DNA of 64,000 nt, from positions 14,430,611 through 14,494,610 of the forward strand of contig CM022951.1 in assembly GCA_012931725.1 (NCBI GenBank). Reading direction: 5' to 3'. This stretch comes from Litsea cubeba. Taxonomy: Eukaryota; Streptophyta; Magnoliopsida; Laurales; Lauraceae. The position numbers and the translations under genes were made by a program. Numbering within the stretch: the first letter of the stretch is position 1; every line of letters begins with the position of its first letter. Shown here piece after piece: positions 33,377 through 44,080 of this stretch. The notes under the pieces are model-generated. The model saw only the letters and a list, made by a program, of their open reading frames with translations, was not told the origin of the DNA and made no database searches.

Positions 33377-34520
33377 GATTGGGCCCACCGCCCTGGAAAA
33401 GACCTCGAGTCCAGACTCGGTCGTTTCCAAAAGCTCCTGGCCTTGGGCCATGGAGAGGCTTCGAGTTCACACTCAGCCGAGATTGGGCCCACCGCCCTGG
33501 AAAAGACCTCGAGTCCAGACTCGGTCGTTTTCTAAAGCTCCTGGCCTTGGGCCATGGAGAGGCTTCGAGTTCACACTCAGCCGAGATTGGGCCCACCGCC
33601 CTGGAAAAGACCTCGAGTCCAGACTCGGTCGTTTCCAAAAGCTCCTGGCCTTGGGCCATGGAGAGGCTTCGAGTTCACACTCAGCCGAGATTGGGCCCAC
33701 CGCCCTGGAAAAGACCTCGAGTCCAGACTCGGTCGTTTCCTAAAGCTCCTGGCCTTGGGCCATGGAGAGGCTTCGAGTTCACACTCAGCCGAGATTGGGC
33801 CCACCGCCCTGGAAAAGACCTCGAGTCCAGACTCGGTCGTTTCCAAAAGCTCCTGGCCTTGGGCCATGGAGAGGCTTCGAGTTCACACTCAGCCGAGATT
33901 GGGCCCACCGCCCTGGAAAAGACCTCGAGTCCAGACTCGGTCGTTTCCAAAAGCTCCTGGCCTTGGGCCATGGAGAGGCTTCGAGTTCACACTCAGCCGA
34001 GATTGGGCCCACCGCCCTGGAAAAGACCTCGAGTCCAGACTCGGTCGTTTCCTAAAGCTCCTGGCCTTGGGCCATGGAGAGGCTTCGAGTTCACACTCAG
34101 CCGAGATTGGGCCCACCGCCCTGGAAAAGACCTCGAGTCCAGACTCGGTCGTTTCCTAAAGCTCCTGGCCTTGGGCCATGGAGAGGCTTCGAGTTCACAC
34201 TCAGCCGAGATTGGGCCCACCGCCCTGGAAAAGACCTCGAGTCCAGACTCGGTCGTTTCCTAAAGCTCCTGGCCTTGGGCCATGGAGAGGCTTCGAGTTC
34301 ACACTCAGCCGGGATTGGGCCCTTCGCCCTGGAAAAGACCTCGAGTCCAGACTCGGTCGTTTCCTAAAGCTCCTGGCCTTGGGCCATGGAGAGGCTTCGA
34401 GTTCACACTCAGCCGAGATTGGGCCCACCGCCCTGGAAAAGGCCTCGAGTCCAGACTCGGTCGTTTCCTAAAGCTCCTGGCCTTGGGCCCTGGAGAAGGC
34501 CTCGAGTTCGGACGCTCGGC
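33377..34520 (+). repeat. Eleven-copy 104-bp tandem repeat in the Tat 3' region
   Basis: Units start at 33,377, 33,481, 33,585 and so on every 104 bp to 34,417. Each begins GATTGGGCCCACCGCCCTGG. Most units are near-identical and vary mainly at CCAAAAG/CCTAAAG. The last unit is diverged, and the tenth has CCTTCGCC for CCACCGCC. Because 104 is not a multiple of three and no plus frame has a stop, long frames run through it on both strands; I regard these as artefacts. Tandem arrays at this site are known in Tat/Ogre elements as satellite sources. Confidence 0.95.
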
Positions 34521-35892
34521 CGGATTCCGAAGATCAGGGTTTTTACACCCCTCAAAGATCATTGCCGAGCTCATGCTTCCACGGCCGAGACCAGTGGGAT
34601 GATGACTCCACTTCGGCGCAAGGCAGCTCGTCTCGGCCAAAGCCGGCCGTTTCGGCCAAGGTCAGTGCCAGCACTCAAATACAAACAGCACAGAAAGTGT
34701 TCCAGAACAGTGCAAAGAAATGAGGAAAAGAACTCAAAAGCACTGTACACAGTTTGGGTAATCACAGAATTCCTTTTTATCCATTGCAAACTGCTTCATT
34801 ACAAAAATTACAGAACAAAGAGCGAAGGAGGATCACAGTCCTCTGAAAACAGAAAATAAAGAAAAGCAGAAAGACTCCGATCTTCGCTCACCCCACGACG
34901 CCGGACCGTTGCCTGGAGGTTCTGAGCGATCCTGAATTTCACAGAGCTCTATAACACGCTATGGCCGGCCAGACCAAAAGCATCGCACAGCCCCTCCAGT
35001 TCGGAGGCCCTGGACCTCGCTGGGCTCTGCAACACCCTCGGCGGCCAGTGGGACCAGCCAAGCTTGAAGAAGCCTCCCGGTCCAGCGGGGCCTCATCCCG
35101 CCTCCCGTACGACGGGCGCACAGGGCCTTGTCGGACGAGAATGCGCCACCGTCCCCCTGCAGCGCATCCTCATTCTGTCTGGCCAGGGACGGATGGTCGT
35201 GAACCCGCGTTCAGAGAGCGCGTGGCCCACGGGGAGTTCCTTCAGAGAGCGCGCAGACCACGGCGGACTTCCCCCTTGGAGAAAGCCGTCCACAGGCGCA
35301 AAGGTTCCTCCCGGATCAAGTGATTTCAGACACCTCCCGGACATGATTCCTACAGCTATGTTATTTTCTTCTACCATGGCGAGCTTGCCACCCCTATTTA
35401 TAGGAAGGAGGAGGACTCGGTCTCCGAAAGAAGTTATGAGGGCAAAGTCTCCCACGCGTTACTGGGGATGCACGGCTGTTGACCAGCGATCCCTATGGCG
35501 CCACGTGGAGACATCCGTCCGATTCCCTCGTCGGCCGTGCCACCTCGTTTGTTGCTATTTATGGTCTCCAGAATACGGAAAATCAGCACTGACAGTCTGA
35601 CTCTTTCTACCTCAAGGGCCACGCCACACAGTAAAGGCATTCAATACCATTCGATGCACACCCAGAAAGGAAAGAGAGACAAATGCCAAGAGAAAATTCA
35701 CAAGTAAAGAAACCCGTCTTTCATTGATTGCAAAAGATGTTTACAAGGCTGAGAAGCAGAAGCACTACAGACAGAAGCACGAGTATTTGAAGAAACCTTC
35801 AATTGTATTAAAATCTCATTCGTTACAGTGTTCAGCAAATACAAACTGAAGGAAATTACAGAGCATAAAGCAAGAAAGCGAGTCTCCCGAGG
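34521..35892 (-). other. Tat 3' non-coding region between tandem array and antisense gene
   Basis: GC-rich sequence with TCGGCC words at 34,510-34,670. Two minus-strand TATA-like sites lie at 35,395-35,402 (TATAAATA on the minus strand) and near 35,557. Minus-strand frames near 35,093-35,455 have no domain I know. Plus-strand frames here look like shadows. A second antisense transcript is possible but unsupported. Confidence 0.4.
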
Positions 35893-37993
35893 TCACGACC
35901 GGTCAGCCGCGCGGGCTGCGGCATCAGAGGCTTCGCCGGATGGACGGGCAGAGGTCGGCACCGGAAGCGTGTACGGAGGAGGCTCCCGAAAGGAGGGATG
36001 GCCCTCCGAGACCCCGGCCTCCTTCAGGCCGGCGAGCCACCCTTTCGCCCAGGCCTTATCCCTCACTACAAGAACCCTTTCCTTGTAGTGGGCGGTGACC
36101 TGCGCTCTGGCGTCCTCGAACGCAGCATCGCACTCGGATTCGAGCTTCGCCTCGGCTTCATCCGCCCTCTTGGACTCGGACTCGAGCTTCGCCTCGGCCT
36201 CATCCGCCCTCTTGGACTCGGCCTGAAGCAGGGCCGCGTAATCGTCTCCCATCTTCGAAATGGAGACCTCGAGCTCGGCCGACCTAGTCCTCTCCGCTTC
36301 GGCTTCTTCCCTCGCCTGCTCGAGCTTCGCCGCGAATTCCCCTTCCACCCTGGCTAACTTCTGGCTAACGGCGTCCAGGGATTCCTGTAGGCCGTTCTTC
36401 TCCACGGTCAGCTCGGCAACGTCCGTGCTGTACCTGCGGATCCTGTCAGCGACGGCCATGGACTTCTGTGCCGCCTGTCAAAGAAACGGGGTGTACGTGT
36501 TAGATCCAAAGAGCGTTAAATGCTAAACCGCTGGTTTGACAAAGGGAAATGAAGATTTACCGCGAGGTTAGACTGCAACATCGTCAGGATCAGCTTCTGA
36601 TCGCTGTACTTGTCCAGCCGCTCCATGTCCCGGGGAAGGGCGCAGGCCCGCCCTAGGGCCTCGAGGACCTGGGGATCGATCTTGTGAAGAACGCAATCCT
36701 CCATCGTCATCGGCCTCCCCGGCCCAAGCATGAAGCTCGGCTCCCATAACGGCGGCCCCTGGGGCAACGAGGCAGCAGCCGAGCTAGGGCCCGCATCGGT
36801 CCTCGGCCTCTTCAGCGGCTGAGATTCCCCCTGCTCGACCTCGGCTGGGGGCAGGCGTACCCCTGGATCAACAGGGCTAGGGGGCGCGGGAACCTCCGCC
36901 ACCTCTGCAGGGGAAGCTATCCGAGCCCTCGGAGATGGATGCTCCGGGGAATTCACCGGATCCTGGGGGGCTCGGGCGTCCTCCACTCCAAGCGCCAAGG
37001 CCTCGAGGTCCTCGAAGGACAAGCGCCTGGTGTGCCTCATCTCGGAGCCTGGCGAGGAAGATCGGGCGGCTTGACTCAATTCCCGTCCTGAGACCCGAAG
37101 TCTCGATCCCGACGTGGAAGCTAAGGCCCCAGACGTGGCCCTAACGTCAGATGCCTGCGGGGGCTCTGCGACCTCCGGACCGGCTTGCTCCTGCCCGACC
37201 TCGAGTGTGGCACCTTCACCCTGGATCGGCTCTACGGTGCCCCTCAAATACCCACGGTACTTTGGCCGAAACCCTAGCAGCGACCAGGCCGCCCTGCCGT
37301 CATGACCGCTGTACCGCTTCACCAGGCGGAGCCAAGCCTCGTTCCTCTCCCAAATGTATCTGGCGGCCCGTTTTCTCTCCTTCAAAGCTGCAACAAATCA
37401 GAAGTATAAGCGCGGCGGAACATAAAGAAATTTTAATGTCAAGAAAAAAGGAACGGAGGGTGTTTACTTGGAATGGTCCCGAAATGGCGAGGGACCTGGT
37501 AGCCTCTATCGGTGTCGGCCACCCCAAACTCCCAGTTCCCCGAGACGTACAGAAGATCGTCCCCGGCATACTTGCTCGAATCCTCCAAGTATCGGACGAA
37601 GCCGTCCCGGCCTGGCTTAGCCCGGAGATAATAAGAATCTCCGGACTTGCATATGTCATAGACGTGCTCAAGGTCGAAGACGCCGAAGTCGGTGCCCAGG
37701 ACCTCATTCAACTTGGTCGTGCCCATCACGATCTTGAAGGCATTCGGCAGCAGTTGGCAGGGGCAGAGACACCACTGACTAAGGCATCTCCTGAGAAGTG
37801 GGTGAAGTGGAAATCGGACCCCGCCTTCTATCACGGCCACTAGCGGAAAAGGCATCCAACCTCCCGAAAAGTCGCGAGGGTTGTAGCCACGGGGTTCACC
37901 GCCCCTGATTTGGACATCGGCAGGGATCCTAAAGGCCGACCTGAAACCCTCAATCGCTGCCTCGCTCTCTAACCAGTGGCTGTAAATCCCCAT
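35893..37993 (-). CDS. Antisense gene of the Tat element: three exons, gypsy-type transposon domain and coiled coil
   Basis: Minus-strand exons 37,993-37,468, 37,387-36,561 and 36,474-35,893 join in frame to 645 codons including the stop. Introns begin GTAAAC and GTAAAT and end TTGCAG and TGACAG. Exon 1 carries RFPLHPLLRRCLSQWCLCPC, then LLPNAFKIVMG and LLYVSGNWEF, the pattern of the plant family called putative gypsy type transposon (PF04195). Exon 2 starts KERKRAARYIWERNEAW and continues as a Pro/Ser-rich region. Exon 3 is a long coiled coil with a 14-residue duplication of ESKRADEAEAKLES type. Antisense extra genes in Tat 3' regions are known; the function is not. A minus-strand TATA lies about 220 bp upstream. 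Confidence 0.75.
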
Positions 37994-38216
37994 TGCTATC
38001 CCAGTCTAAAAATAGAGAAACCCGCAGAAGAAGAGGCAGAGCAGGAGGAACTTACGGAAGCACGGAAGCAGAACGAAGATGCTGGACAGCGGAGAGACTC
38101 AACCTTAGCAGCGCACCACTTCTCAGATGAAGCTCCCTCACAGTAGCTTTCCCACTTCTGATGCTCGCCTCTGATTCAGAATAGCAAACGGAGGGTAAAA
38201 CGAACCTCGATGGCCC

Positions 38217-38226
38217 TATATATATA
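38217..38226 (-). promoter_or_regulatory. TATA box for the antisense gene
   Basis: CTATATATATAG is palindromic, but lies about 220 bp upstream of the antisense ATG at 37,993, with GC-rich sequence around it. It is the only strong TATA in the 560 bp between that ATG and the 3' LTR. Confidence 0.5.
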
Positions 38227-38538
38227 GAAGAGAGGCTCCCTTCCCAGAGACCCTAATTGGGCGCGCCAGGGGGCGCCTCCTGGGGTTCTGCGCAAATCAT
38301 TTCAAAAATTGATTGCGCCCCTGACGAGGCGGCGCGTACGACCCCGAGGAGACAGACAACGATCCAGGAGATGACCCGTGGAGCCGTCGACCTGTCTTCA
38401 ACATTGAATAAGGGACGCCAGTTATTACCTTGATCATCCGAAGCGACCGCAAATCAGGGCCGAAAGGGGCTCCCTCCTCCAGACAGACCCGTCACATAGC
38501 TCCCGACCTCACGACACTGACGTTCTACGCGAGGCCAG

Positions 38539-38553
38539 AAGCTAGGGGGCAAT
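38539..38553 (+). other. Polypurine tract of the Tat element
   Basis: AAGCTAGGGGGCAAT lies immediately before the 3' LTR. A G-rich tract at this point primes plus-strand DNA synthesis in LTR retrotransposons. Confidence 0.85.
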
Positions 38554-39453
38554 TGTGTGGGGAGATTTCCGGAAACACAGGATTACGCTAATCACAGCCA
38601 TCAGATGAGACTAAGCACTCTCACGTGCCCTCCGCGTGCCACCCACGTGGCATCAGTTTCACCTCGGCTGTCAGGGCAGGGTCTTCGGCCGAAGTCAAGC
38701 ATGTCTGAACCGCTATAGCCGAGCTCGGCTGTTTCATGTGCCCACCTCGGTAGAGAGCACCACCTCGGCTGAAGGAGTCTAGACGAAAGCCGAGGTAAGA
38801 AAGAACCTCCACTCACACCCCTCATTCCCCACGATGTCAGACACGTGGAGGAATAGGGGCGCGAGCCAATAAGACAGATGTGACATCCAGCCGTCCACTA
38901 TCTTCACCAGATCGCTGACATGGCGGCATCCAGCGGCTGAGGCCACATCAGGGCAAGGCCCGAGGGCAGATCCACTGGTACTCCAACCGCCAAAGGCGCC
39001 CAACACAATCTGGCCCAACAAGACATGCATTTAATGCAATGTGGGCTGACCCGACTAGCATTAAATGCTAAGTGGGCCGGATTAGACTGCATTTATTACT
39101 TTGTGGGCTGATCATGACTTCCCAGTCGAATCATGGACCCACACCAAGATATTCTCTGAAAGATACGATCCAAACCTCTATAAATAGAACTTCATGCACC
39201 ATGCAAGGTACGCACAATCTCATTCACTGAGCCCTTACTCTGTCTCTCTTCTCCCTCTCCTTCCATTGTTCCAGTTCCCACACTGACTTTGGCATCGGAG
39301 AGCCTTGCGCCGCCCAGGCCAGGGTCCTCTGACCGTGTGTTCATCTCTTTCAGGCTTTCGGACGGCATTCAGACGTTCCCAATCACCATCATCTTCTCGG
39401 ATAAGTCCTGTAAGGCACCATCTCATTGTGGGTCATTATTTTCTGCACCTACA
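38554..39453 (+). repeat. 3' LTR of the young Tat element
   Basis: It is 900 bp, matching the 5' LTR except for three substitutions seen by eye. TATAAATA lies at 39,179-39,186. It is followed directly by the target duplication ATGTT. Confidence 0.95.
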
Positions 39454-39458
39454 ATGTT

Positions 39459-40300
39459 CCAAGAAAACAACATTCCGTGAGATACGAACACATCGATCTT
39501 TCAGATCATAGCATAGAAATCATTTGTGTTCATTATTATATCCAAGACATAGACATCTAGCCGCCTAAGGCGACAATTTGTTTCTTTCAATAGATGGGAG
39601 ACAAACAAAGCAAAGACACCCAAAAACCCGTAAGTGTGAGTATGATGATGGGGGATGACCAAATCAACACTTTTATGCGGAGACCGATTGTAAAATAGAG
39701 CTAGGTAAGCGGTTAATTATATGAATAGCAGTTTGAGCTGTTTCACTCCAAAAATATGGAGGAACTAAATATTGTACAAGAAGTTTTCTAACAGTTTCAA
39801 GAATGTGTCTATTCTTCCTTTTGGCAATCCCATTCTGTTGTGGTGTGTGTGAACAAGGTTTTTGGTGTATGATTCCCTTATTAGATAAGAATGAAAAGAA
39901 TTCAGTGGACATGTGCCCTCCCCCTGAATTAGAACGAAGTAATATTTTGATGGATTTTTGAAATTGAGTGCTCACCATATTATAAGAATTTTGAAAAATA
40001 GAGAAAACTTCAGATTTAAACCGTAAGAAGTATATCCATGTGTAACGACAGTGATCATTAATAAAAGTTACATAATCCTTATATCCCATTCTATTCAAGT
40101 GCGGTACAATCCCAAACATCAGTGTGAATAACGTCAAAGGGTGCAATGGGGCAAGAATAATGTATTCGAAAGGGTAAAACATAACTTTTGCTTAAGCAAC
40201 AGGACTCACACTTAAATGTAGCAAATGAAGAAATTTTATTACCATTAATAGAACTGTCCAAACAACCATGTCTAAATCAAGATATTAAATTGGTATTATT
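39459..40300 (-). pseudogene. Copia copy E integrase core, catalytic residues lost
   Basis: The minus-strand frame 40,182-39,673 reads DYVTFINDHCRYTWIYF, then LRSNSGGGHMSTEFF and TPQQNGIAKRKNRHILETV. The family motifs are a first Asp (kept in INDHC), SDNGGE (here SNSGGG, Asp to Asn) and NGVAERKN (here NGIAKRKN, Glu to Lys). Two of three DDE residues are lost. The remainder down to 39,459 is the linker to RT. Confidence 0.85.
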
Positions 40301-41845
40301 CAAATGGCCAAGGCGTTTGCGCCTATTGGTCCACAAATTTTGTAAAACACCCACAGAAGAAGAAGCAAATACGGCCTATTTGGTAATTCACTTGTAAAGT
40401 AAATTTAAGTAAAGAGTCATTAATTTAAAGACAAGAAAAGTAGATGGGTCATATCAAAAGGTACAAAATTTCAATATCTACTTTTTTACCTTTAGTCATT
40501 TTGTAGCATAAGAAGAGACTTTTTTGGATAAAAAAAAAAGTGGCCTTTTGTCATTTAGTGGAATGGGAGAATTACTTTTTGACTTTTTTCAACAAATTGA
40601 AGAGGCGATTTTTAAAATTTTGTACTTTTTGTTATGATCCATCTTCTTTTTTGGTCTCTTAAAGTGATCATTCACTTCAATTCACTATACAAGTAAGTTA
40701 CCCAAATACACTTGCTGAAATAGCCTACCATATTTACTCCCCGTCCCAATTACCTTCCCAGTTTGTTGTTCTTGGATAACACAAGGAGAGGAAGAGAAGT
40801 TAACAAGATACTCAGAATCAACATGTTGACCTACATAAATCAAATTGGCAAACAATTGTGGAACAAAATATACATTTGAAAGGGTGAACGAATCTATATA
40901 TATAAGGTGAACAAAGCTCAATGGAACCACACCGTTGATGGACATTTGTTTTCCATTCGTTGTTGTTATGGATTCATGCCCTACTTAGTTTTGGGAATCA
41001 TGTAAATTTTGTTCCACAGAGGTCATATGATTAGAGGCTCCTGAGTCTAAAAACCATGTAGAAGGTTAGATAGCTGCAAAGAGTGTAGTGCTGGAATGAA
41101 ATGGAGGAAATATACTGGGAGAAAGAGACAAACCACTAATTCCCATTGATGTAATTGCAGATGCAACAAAAGTATTGATCATCTCTCATATCTGAGTAGG
41201 TGTCAGGATTATAGTTTCAACGTTTTATGTCCTTGCTTAGTCGGCTGTTCATTTCTTCGAGGTGGTCTCTTTGCATACTCAGAAATAACATGGCATGTTC
41301 ATTTGCAATAGTTGCAATATAATAATGATGGATTTTCGCAGCTAGTGAGGGGTTGGCCACTCCAATCCAACGGTTGGATGAGATTTAGAGTGCAAGGAAG
41401 CAAGATTGTTTGCTAAAACTGCTAAACTAGAGCATGGAAAATGATTTAACCTTTGTGGGTCAAAAATTCCAAAGAAATGTCCATAAAACCAGGGATGACT
41501 GGTCGACCCTCGAGGAAGATCCTGCCTTGATTTGAAAATTAAGGGCGGGCCCCACTTGCCGATTGCACAGAGTCACAGTTCTGTGATGTTGTCTAGAATT
41601 TTGAGAATCTGACGCAGAGTAATTTCTAAATCTGAGAGGCAATATGATCAAGAGATGAATAAGAAAAGGAGGAATCAACACGTCTTGGTTGGATCCAGGG
41701 AGGAAGCAGGATGTTGAAGCTGATGAATCTGCTGCAGTAGACTCAAGTAAGCAGCCCACAATAGTCGATCGAAGATACTCCTTTGTTTTGTAGCACAGCT
41801 GTCAAAGAGAGGCAGGAGATGATTCCTAGAGGACCAAAGGTAATT
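40301..41845 (-). pseudogene. Copia copy E gag, protease and pre-integrase region
   Basis: The minus-strand frame 40,945-40,685 (LIYIDSFTLSNVYFVPQLFA, then NLIYVGQ) is the protease/pre-integrase segment. A degenerate zinc knuckle (YCNYC, then CHVIS) lies near 41,300. The gag start near 41,857-41,675 opens MVSENYLWSSRNHLLP and overlaps the PBS. Many stops. About 40,390-40,680 is AT-rich and shows no domain. Confidence 0.7.
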
Positions 41846-41856
41846 CTCTGATACCA
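41846..41856 (-). other. Primer-binding site, copia copy E
   Basis: The minus strand reads TGGTATCAGAG directly inside the LTR, identical to the initiator tRNA-Met PBS core. It overlaps the first gag codons, as in other compact copia elements. Confidence 0.85.
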
Positions 41857-42138
41857 TGTTGACTTAACTATGATAACCTAGTCTGTGAAGAAAATAGGAA
41901 GAAGAAATATGGTGAATAGGTCGTGTCCTAACAGAGGATCCACTGTGTTGTTTTATAATCATACCATGCCTAATCAAAGAATGAAATTACAATAAAATAA
42001 TGAAAGAATCAATATATACTGGTATCTAATCTTCTAACAAGGAAAAGTATTATACAATTTTGACTAAATCCAACCAGATCTGTCACGTGGGATATGGGAT
42101 TTGGGCTGGGCCTCACATTGGTGGATTTTATTTTTACA
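41857..42138 (-). repeat. Copia copy E, 5' LTR (282 bp)
   Basis: In plus coordinates it starts TGTTGACTTAACT and ends TTTTATTTTTACA. It is much shorter than, and unrelated to, the 1.8-kb copia LTRs elsewhere in the window. The 3' LTR was not found left of 26,097, so this copy lost its other end. Confidence 0.75.
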
Positions 42139-42149
42139 ATAAGGCATCC

Positions 42150-42262
42150 ATGGCTTGCCGATGTGTAAAGGGCCATTCAAGATAGCTAGTTGTAGTGTAA
42201 TCCACGGCTAGCTTTTCTGAAGCTTACTGCTCGCCGTGGATCCTCTATGGCTAGCCGTAAGC
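42150..42262. repeat. Palindrome array with CGGCTAGC words
   Basis: Words include CCACGGCTAGC, CTCGCCGTGGATCC, ATGGCTAGCCGT, and paired AAGCTTAC/GTAAGCTT ends. CCTCTATGGCTAGCCG at 42,242-42,257 is identical to 20,789-20,804. The host element is not identified; flanks to 42,398 show no gene. Confidence 0.65.
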
Positions 42263-42456
42263 TTTAGATTTGAATTTGTAAAGGTTTCGAAGTAGGATTC
42301 AAGGGATCCATCTCTCATTTCACATTTGGGGTTCCTATTACATCTAGATGCAGTCTAAGGTCCCTATTATGATGGCAACCTACCACTTTATGGGTCATTG
42401 CCACAGCCCCGCCCAACTAAGCATGATATTGTTCGCTTTGGCTGATGTGCGTGCGT

Positions 42457-42530
42457 GAGGACTTCCCATGTCACCCATCCTAGTATTGCTCCTGCCCGAG
42501 CACGCTTAACTTCGGAGCTCTTATTGGATT
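42457..42530 (-). other. 5S rRNA-derived segment in Cassandra left LTR
   Basis: GAGGACTTCCCATG, then TCACCCATCCTAG and GAGCACGCTTAACTTCGGAG is the antisense of plant 5S rRNA, with a short deletion in the GGAGG part. It is not a functional 5S gene. The pol III internal control elements are partly conserved. Confidence 0.85.
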
Positions 42531-42805
42531 CAAGACAGCACGACTTTAAAATGCATTATGTTGAGCTAAGATGGGGTTTGACTTATAAGCCTAGGGTCAA
42601 GACTTGGACATTTTCATTGTGGGACTTGGACAAAGCCTCACGTTGCTAACCAAAGCACTCCACCCTTACCCCTGCGGATCACCTAGGCAGATTAGGGCCT
42701 CACACTCTCCCATCGGAAATAGAGACGCCATCGACTCTGATACCAGTTGTCATAGTCCCCGCCCCCCTAAGCATGATATTGTCTTCTGTAACCCATGTGC
42801 ATGGG

Positions 42806-42906
42806 CGAAGACTTCCCAGGCAGTCACTTATCCTGGTATTATTCCCGCTCGAGACGCCTAACTTCGGAGTTCTGATGGGATCCGGTGCATTAGCGTTGGT
42901 ATGATT
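42806..42906 (-). other. 5S rRNA-derived segment in Cassandra right LTR
   Basis: GACTTCCCAGGCAGTCAC, then GCCTAACTTCGGAGTTCTGA and GGGATCCGGTGCATTAGC, TTGGTATGAT, covers most of 5S rRNA in antisense. It is the longest of the three 5S-like segments here. Confidence 0.85.
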
Positions 42907-42930
42907 ACACTCAATCTAGATCATGTATCC

Positions 42931-43737
42931 TCCTGTCACCTACCTCTTCCTAACAAATAGGAGAACGACAGTTCTGTCCGTACAATGCTTCGAAAGGTGC
43001 CATCTTTATTTGTTGGATGCAAACTCTATCAACGGCAATTGTTTGTCTCAACTGTCTTTGAAATCTAATGTGTAAGCCTTCAACACATCTTCGAGGGTCT
43101 GGTTGGTCCTCTCAGTTTGACCATCGGTTTGTAGATGGTATGTTGTACTAAAATTTAATTTTGTACCCATCGCAGCCTGTAACCTCTTTTAAAAACTAGA
43201 CGTAAATTTGGGATCCCTATCTGATACAATAGAAGTTGATACTCCGTGTAGCCTTAGAATCTCCCTTACATACATTTGTGCCAACAGCTCGATCATAGTT
43301 TTATTCTTGGGGGGTATGAAGTGCACAAACTTCATCAACCTGTCCACGATTACCTAGATTGTTTCTTTACTCCTGGAGGTCTTTGGGAATCCTGACACAA
43401 AGTCCATGGAGATGTGTATAGATTTCAAATTCTTCTCCGTGCAACTAATGCTGCCAAATCTTGAGTTCGAAAACCACTCCAGCCAATTCTACATCATTTG
43501 TGGCATAGTTTTGTTCGTGTGCCTTCAACTACTTGGGGGCATAAGCGATCACCTTACCATGTTGCATAAGCACACATCCCAGACCATGCATTGATGCATC
43601 CCAAAATATCGTATAACCTCCACCGTCGAAGGGGAGAGCTAATACTGGAGCTAATGTCAACTTATCCTTCAGCATTTGGAAACTTCGCTCGCTTGTCATC
43701 CGACGCAAAAGACACATTCTTCTTAGTAAGTCTTGTT
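42931..43737 (-). pseudogene. Ty3/gypsy chromovirus-type RNase H and integrase fragment
   Basis: Minus strand: the RT-linked RNase H at 43,717-43,529 (FDGGGYTIFWDASMHGLGCV), then after a deletion the integrase core near 43,430-43,000 (SRSKETI, VIVDRLMKFVHFIP, VSDRDPKFTSSF). This differs from the Tat elements and resembles chromoviruses. It has stops and is truncated at both ends by Cassandra sequence. Confidence 0.8.
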
Positions 43738-43739
43738 AA

Positions 43740-44080
43740 TGGCCCTGATATTGTCCGCTTTGGCTCGGGTGCATGCATGAGGACTTCCTAGTCGGTCACC
43801 CATTTTGGTATTGCTCCCACCTGAGCACACTTAACTTCGGAGTTCTTATGGGATCCGGGGCTGCATGACTTCACAACGCATCATGTTGAGTTAAGACGAG
43901 GGTTGACTTATAAGCCCAGGGTTAGGACTTAAATATATACGATGTGGGACTTGGATAAAGCCTCACGGTGCTAGCTGAAGCACTCCACCCTTACCCCTGT
44001 GGATTCCCCTTTCATGGCTCACAGGATCACTTGATCTGATTTTGCCTTAAGGGATTCCCCAAGTGGATTGGGGTCTCATA
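43740..44080 (-). repeat. Second Cassandra-like LTR (solo or truncated)
   Basis: GATATTGTCCGCTTTGGCT, then 5S-derived GAGGACTTCC (43,779) and TTAACTTCGGAGTTCTTATG, then the same downstream part as the left LTR (GACTTATAAGCCCAGGGTTA, GTGGGACTTGG, ACTCCACCCTTACCCCTG), ending GGGGTCTCATA. The outermost bases of the TG end are missing. Confidence 0.8.

Larger units (their letters stand above)
26557..39453 (+). mobile_element. Complete young Ty3/gypsy element, Tat lineage (12.9 kb)
   Basis: Both LTRs are 900 bp and differ at three positions by eye. The 5-bp duplication ATGTT flanks the element (26,552-26,556 and 39,454-39,458). Inside are a PBS, an intact gag-pol frame, a 104-bp tandem array, a spliced antisense gene, and a polypurine tract. 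The element is GC-rich against its AT-rich host, fitting recent arrival with little decay. It is inserted in copia copy E, so it is younger than that copy. Everything needed for autonomous movement appears present. Confidence 0.95.
42399..42930 (-). mobile_element. Cassandra-like TRIM with 5S rRNA-derived LTRs
   Basis: Left LTR 42,399-42,704 (TGCCACAGCCCC ... GGGCCTCACA), 43 bp of internal sequence, then the right LTR from 42,748 (TGTCATAGTCCCC), which is cut at about 42,930. The internal piece holds only a minus-strand purine tract (GATGGGAGAG) and the PBS TGGTATCAGAGTCG (42,732-42,745). Both LTRs carry antisense 5S rRNA sequence. Cassandra TRIMs are defined by exactly these traits. It has no coding capacity and would move with proteins from other elements. 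Confidence 0.85.

Noticed and set aside
33377..34520. CRISPR-like array
   Set aside because: Units are directly adjacent with no unique spacers, 104 bp long, inside a plant retrotransposon.
33259..34640. Long reading frames (up to 334 codons on +, about 160 on -) in the 104-bp tandem array
   Set aside because: The same unit is read in all frames and on both strands because it lacks stops; there is no start context, domain or codon bias. They are products of repetition, not genes.
42443..43870. Functional 5S rRNA genes
   Set aside because: Three diverged antisense 5S-like pieces lie inside LTRs with deletions and no normal spacer or terminator; they are Cassandra-type sequence.
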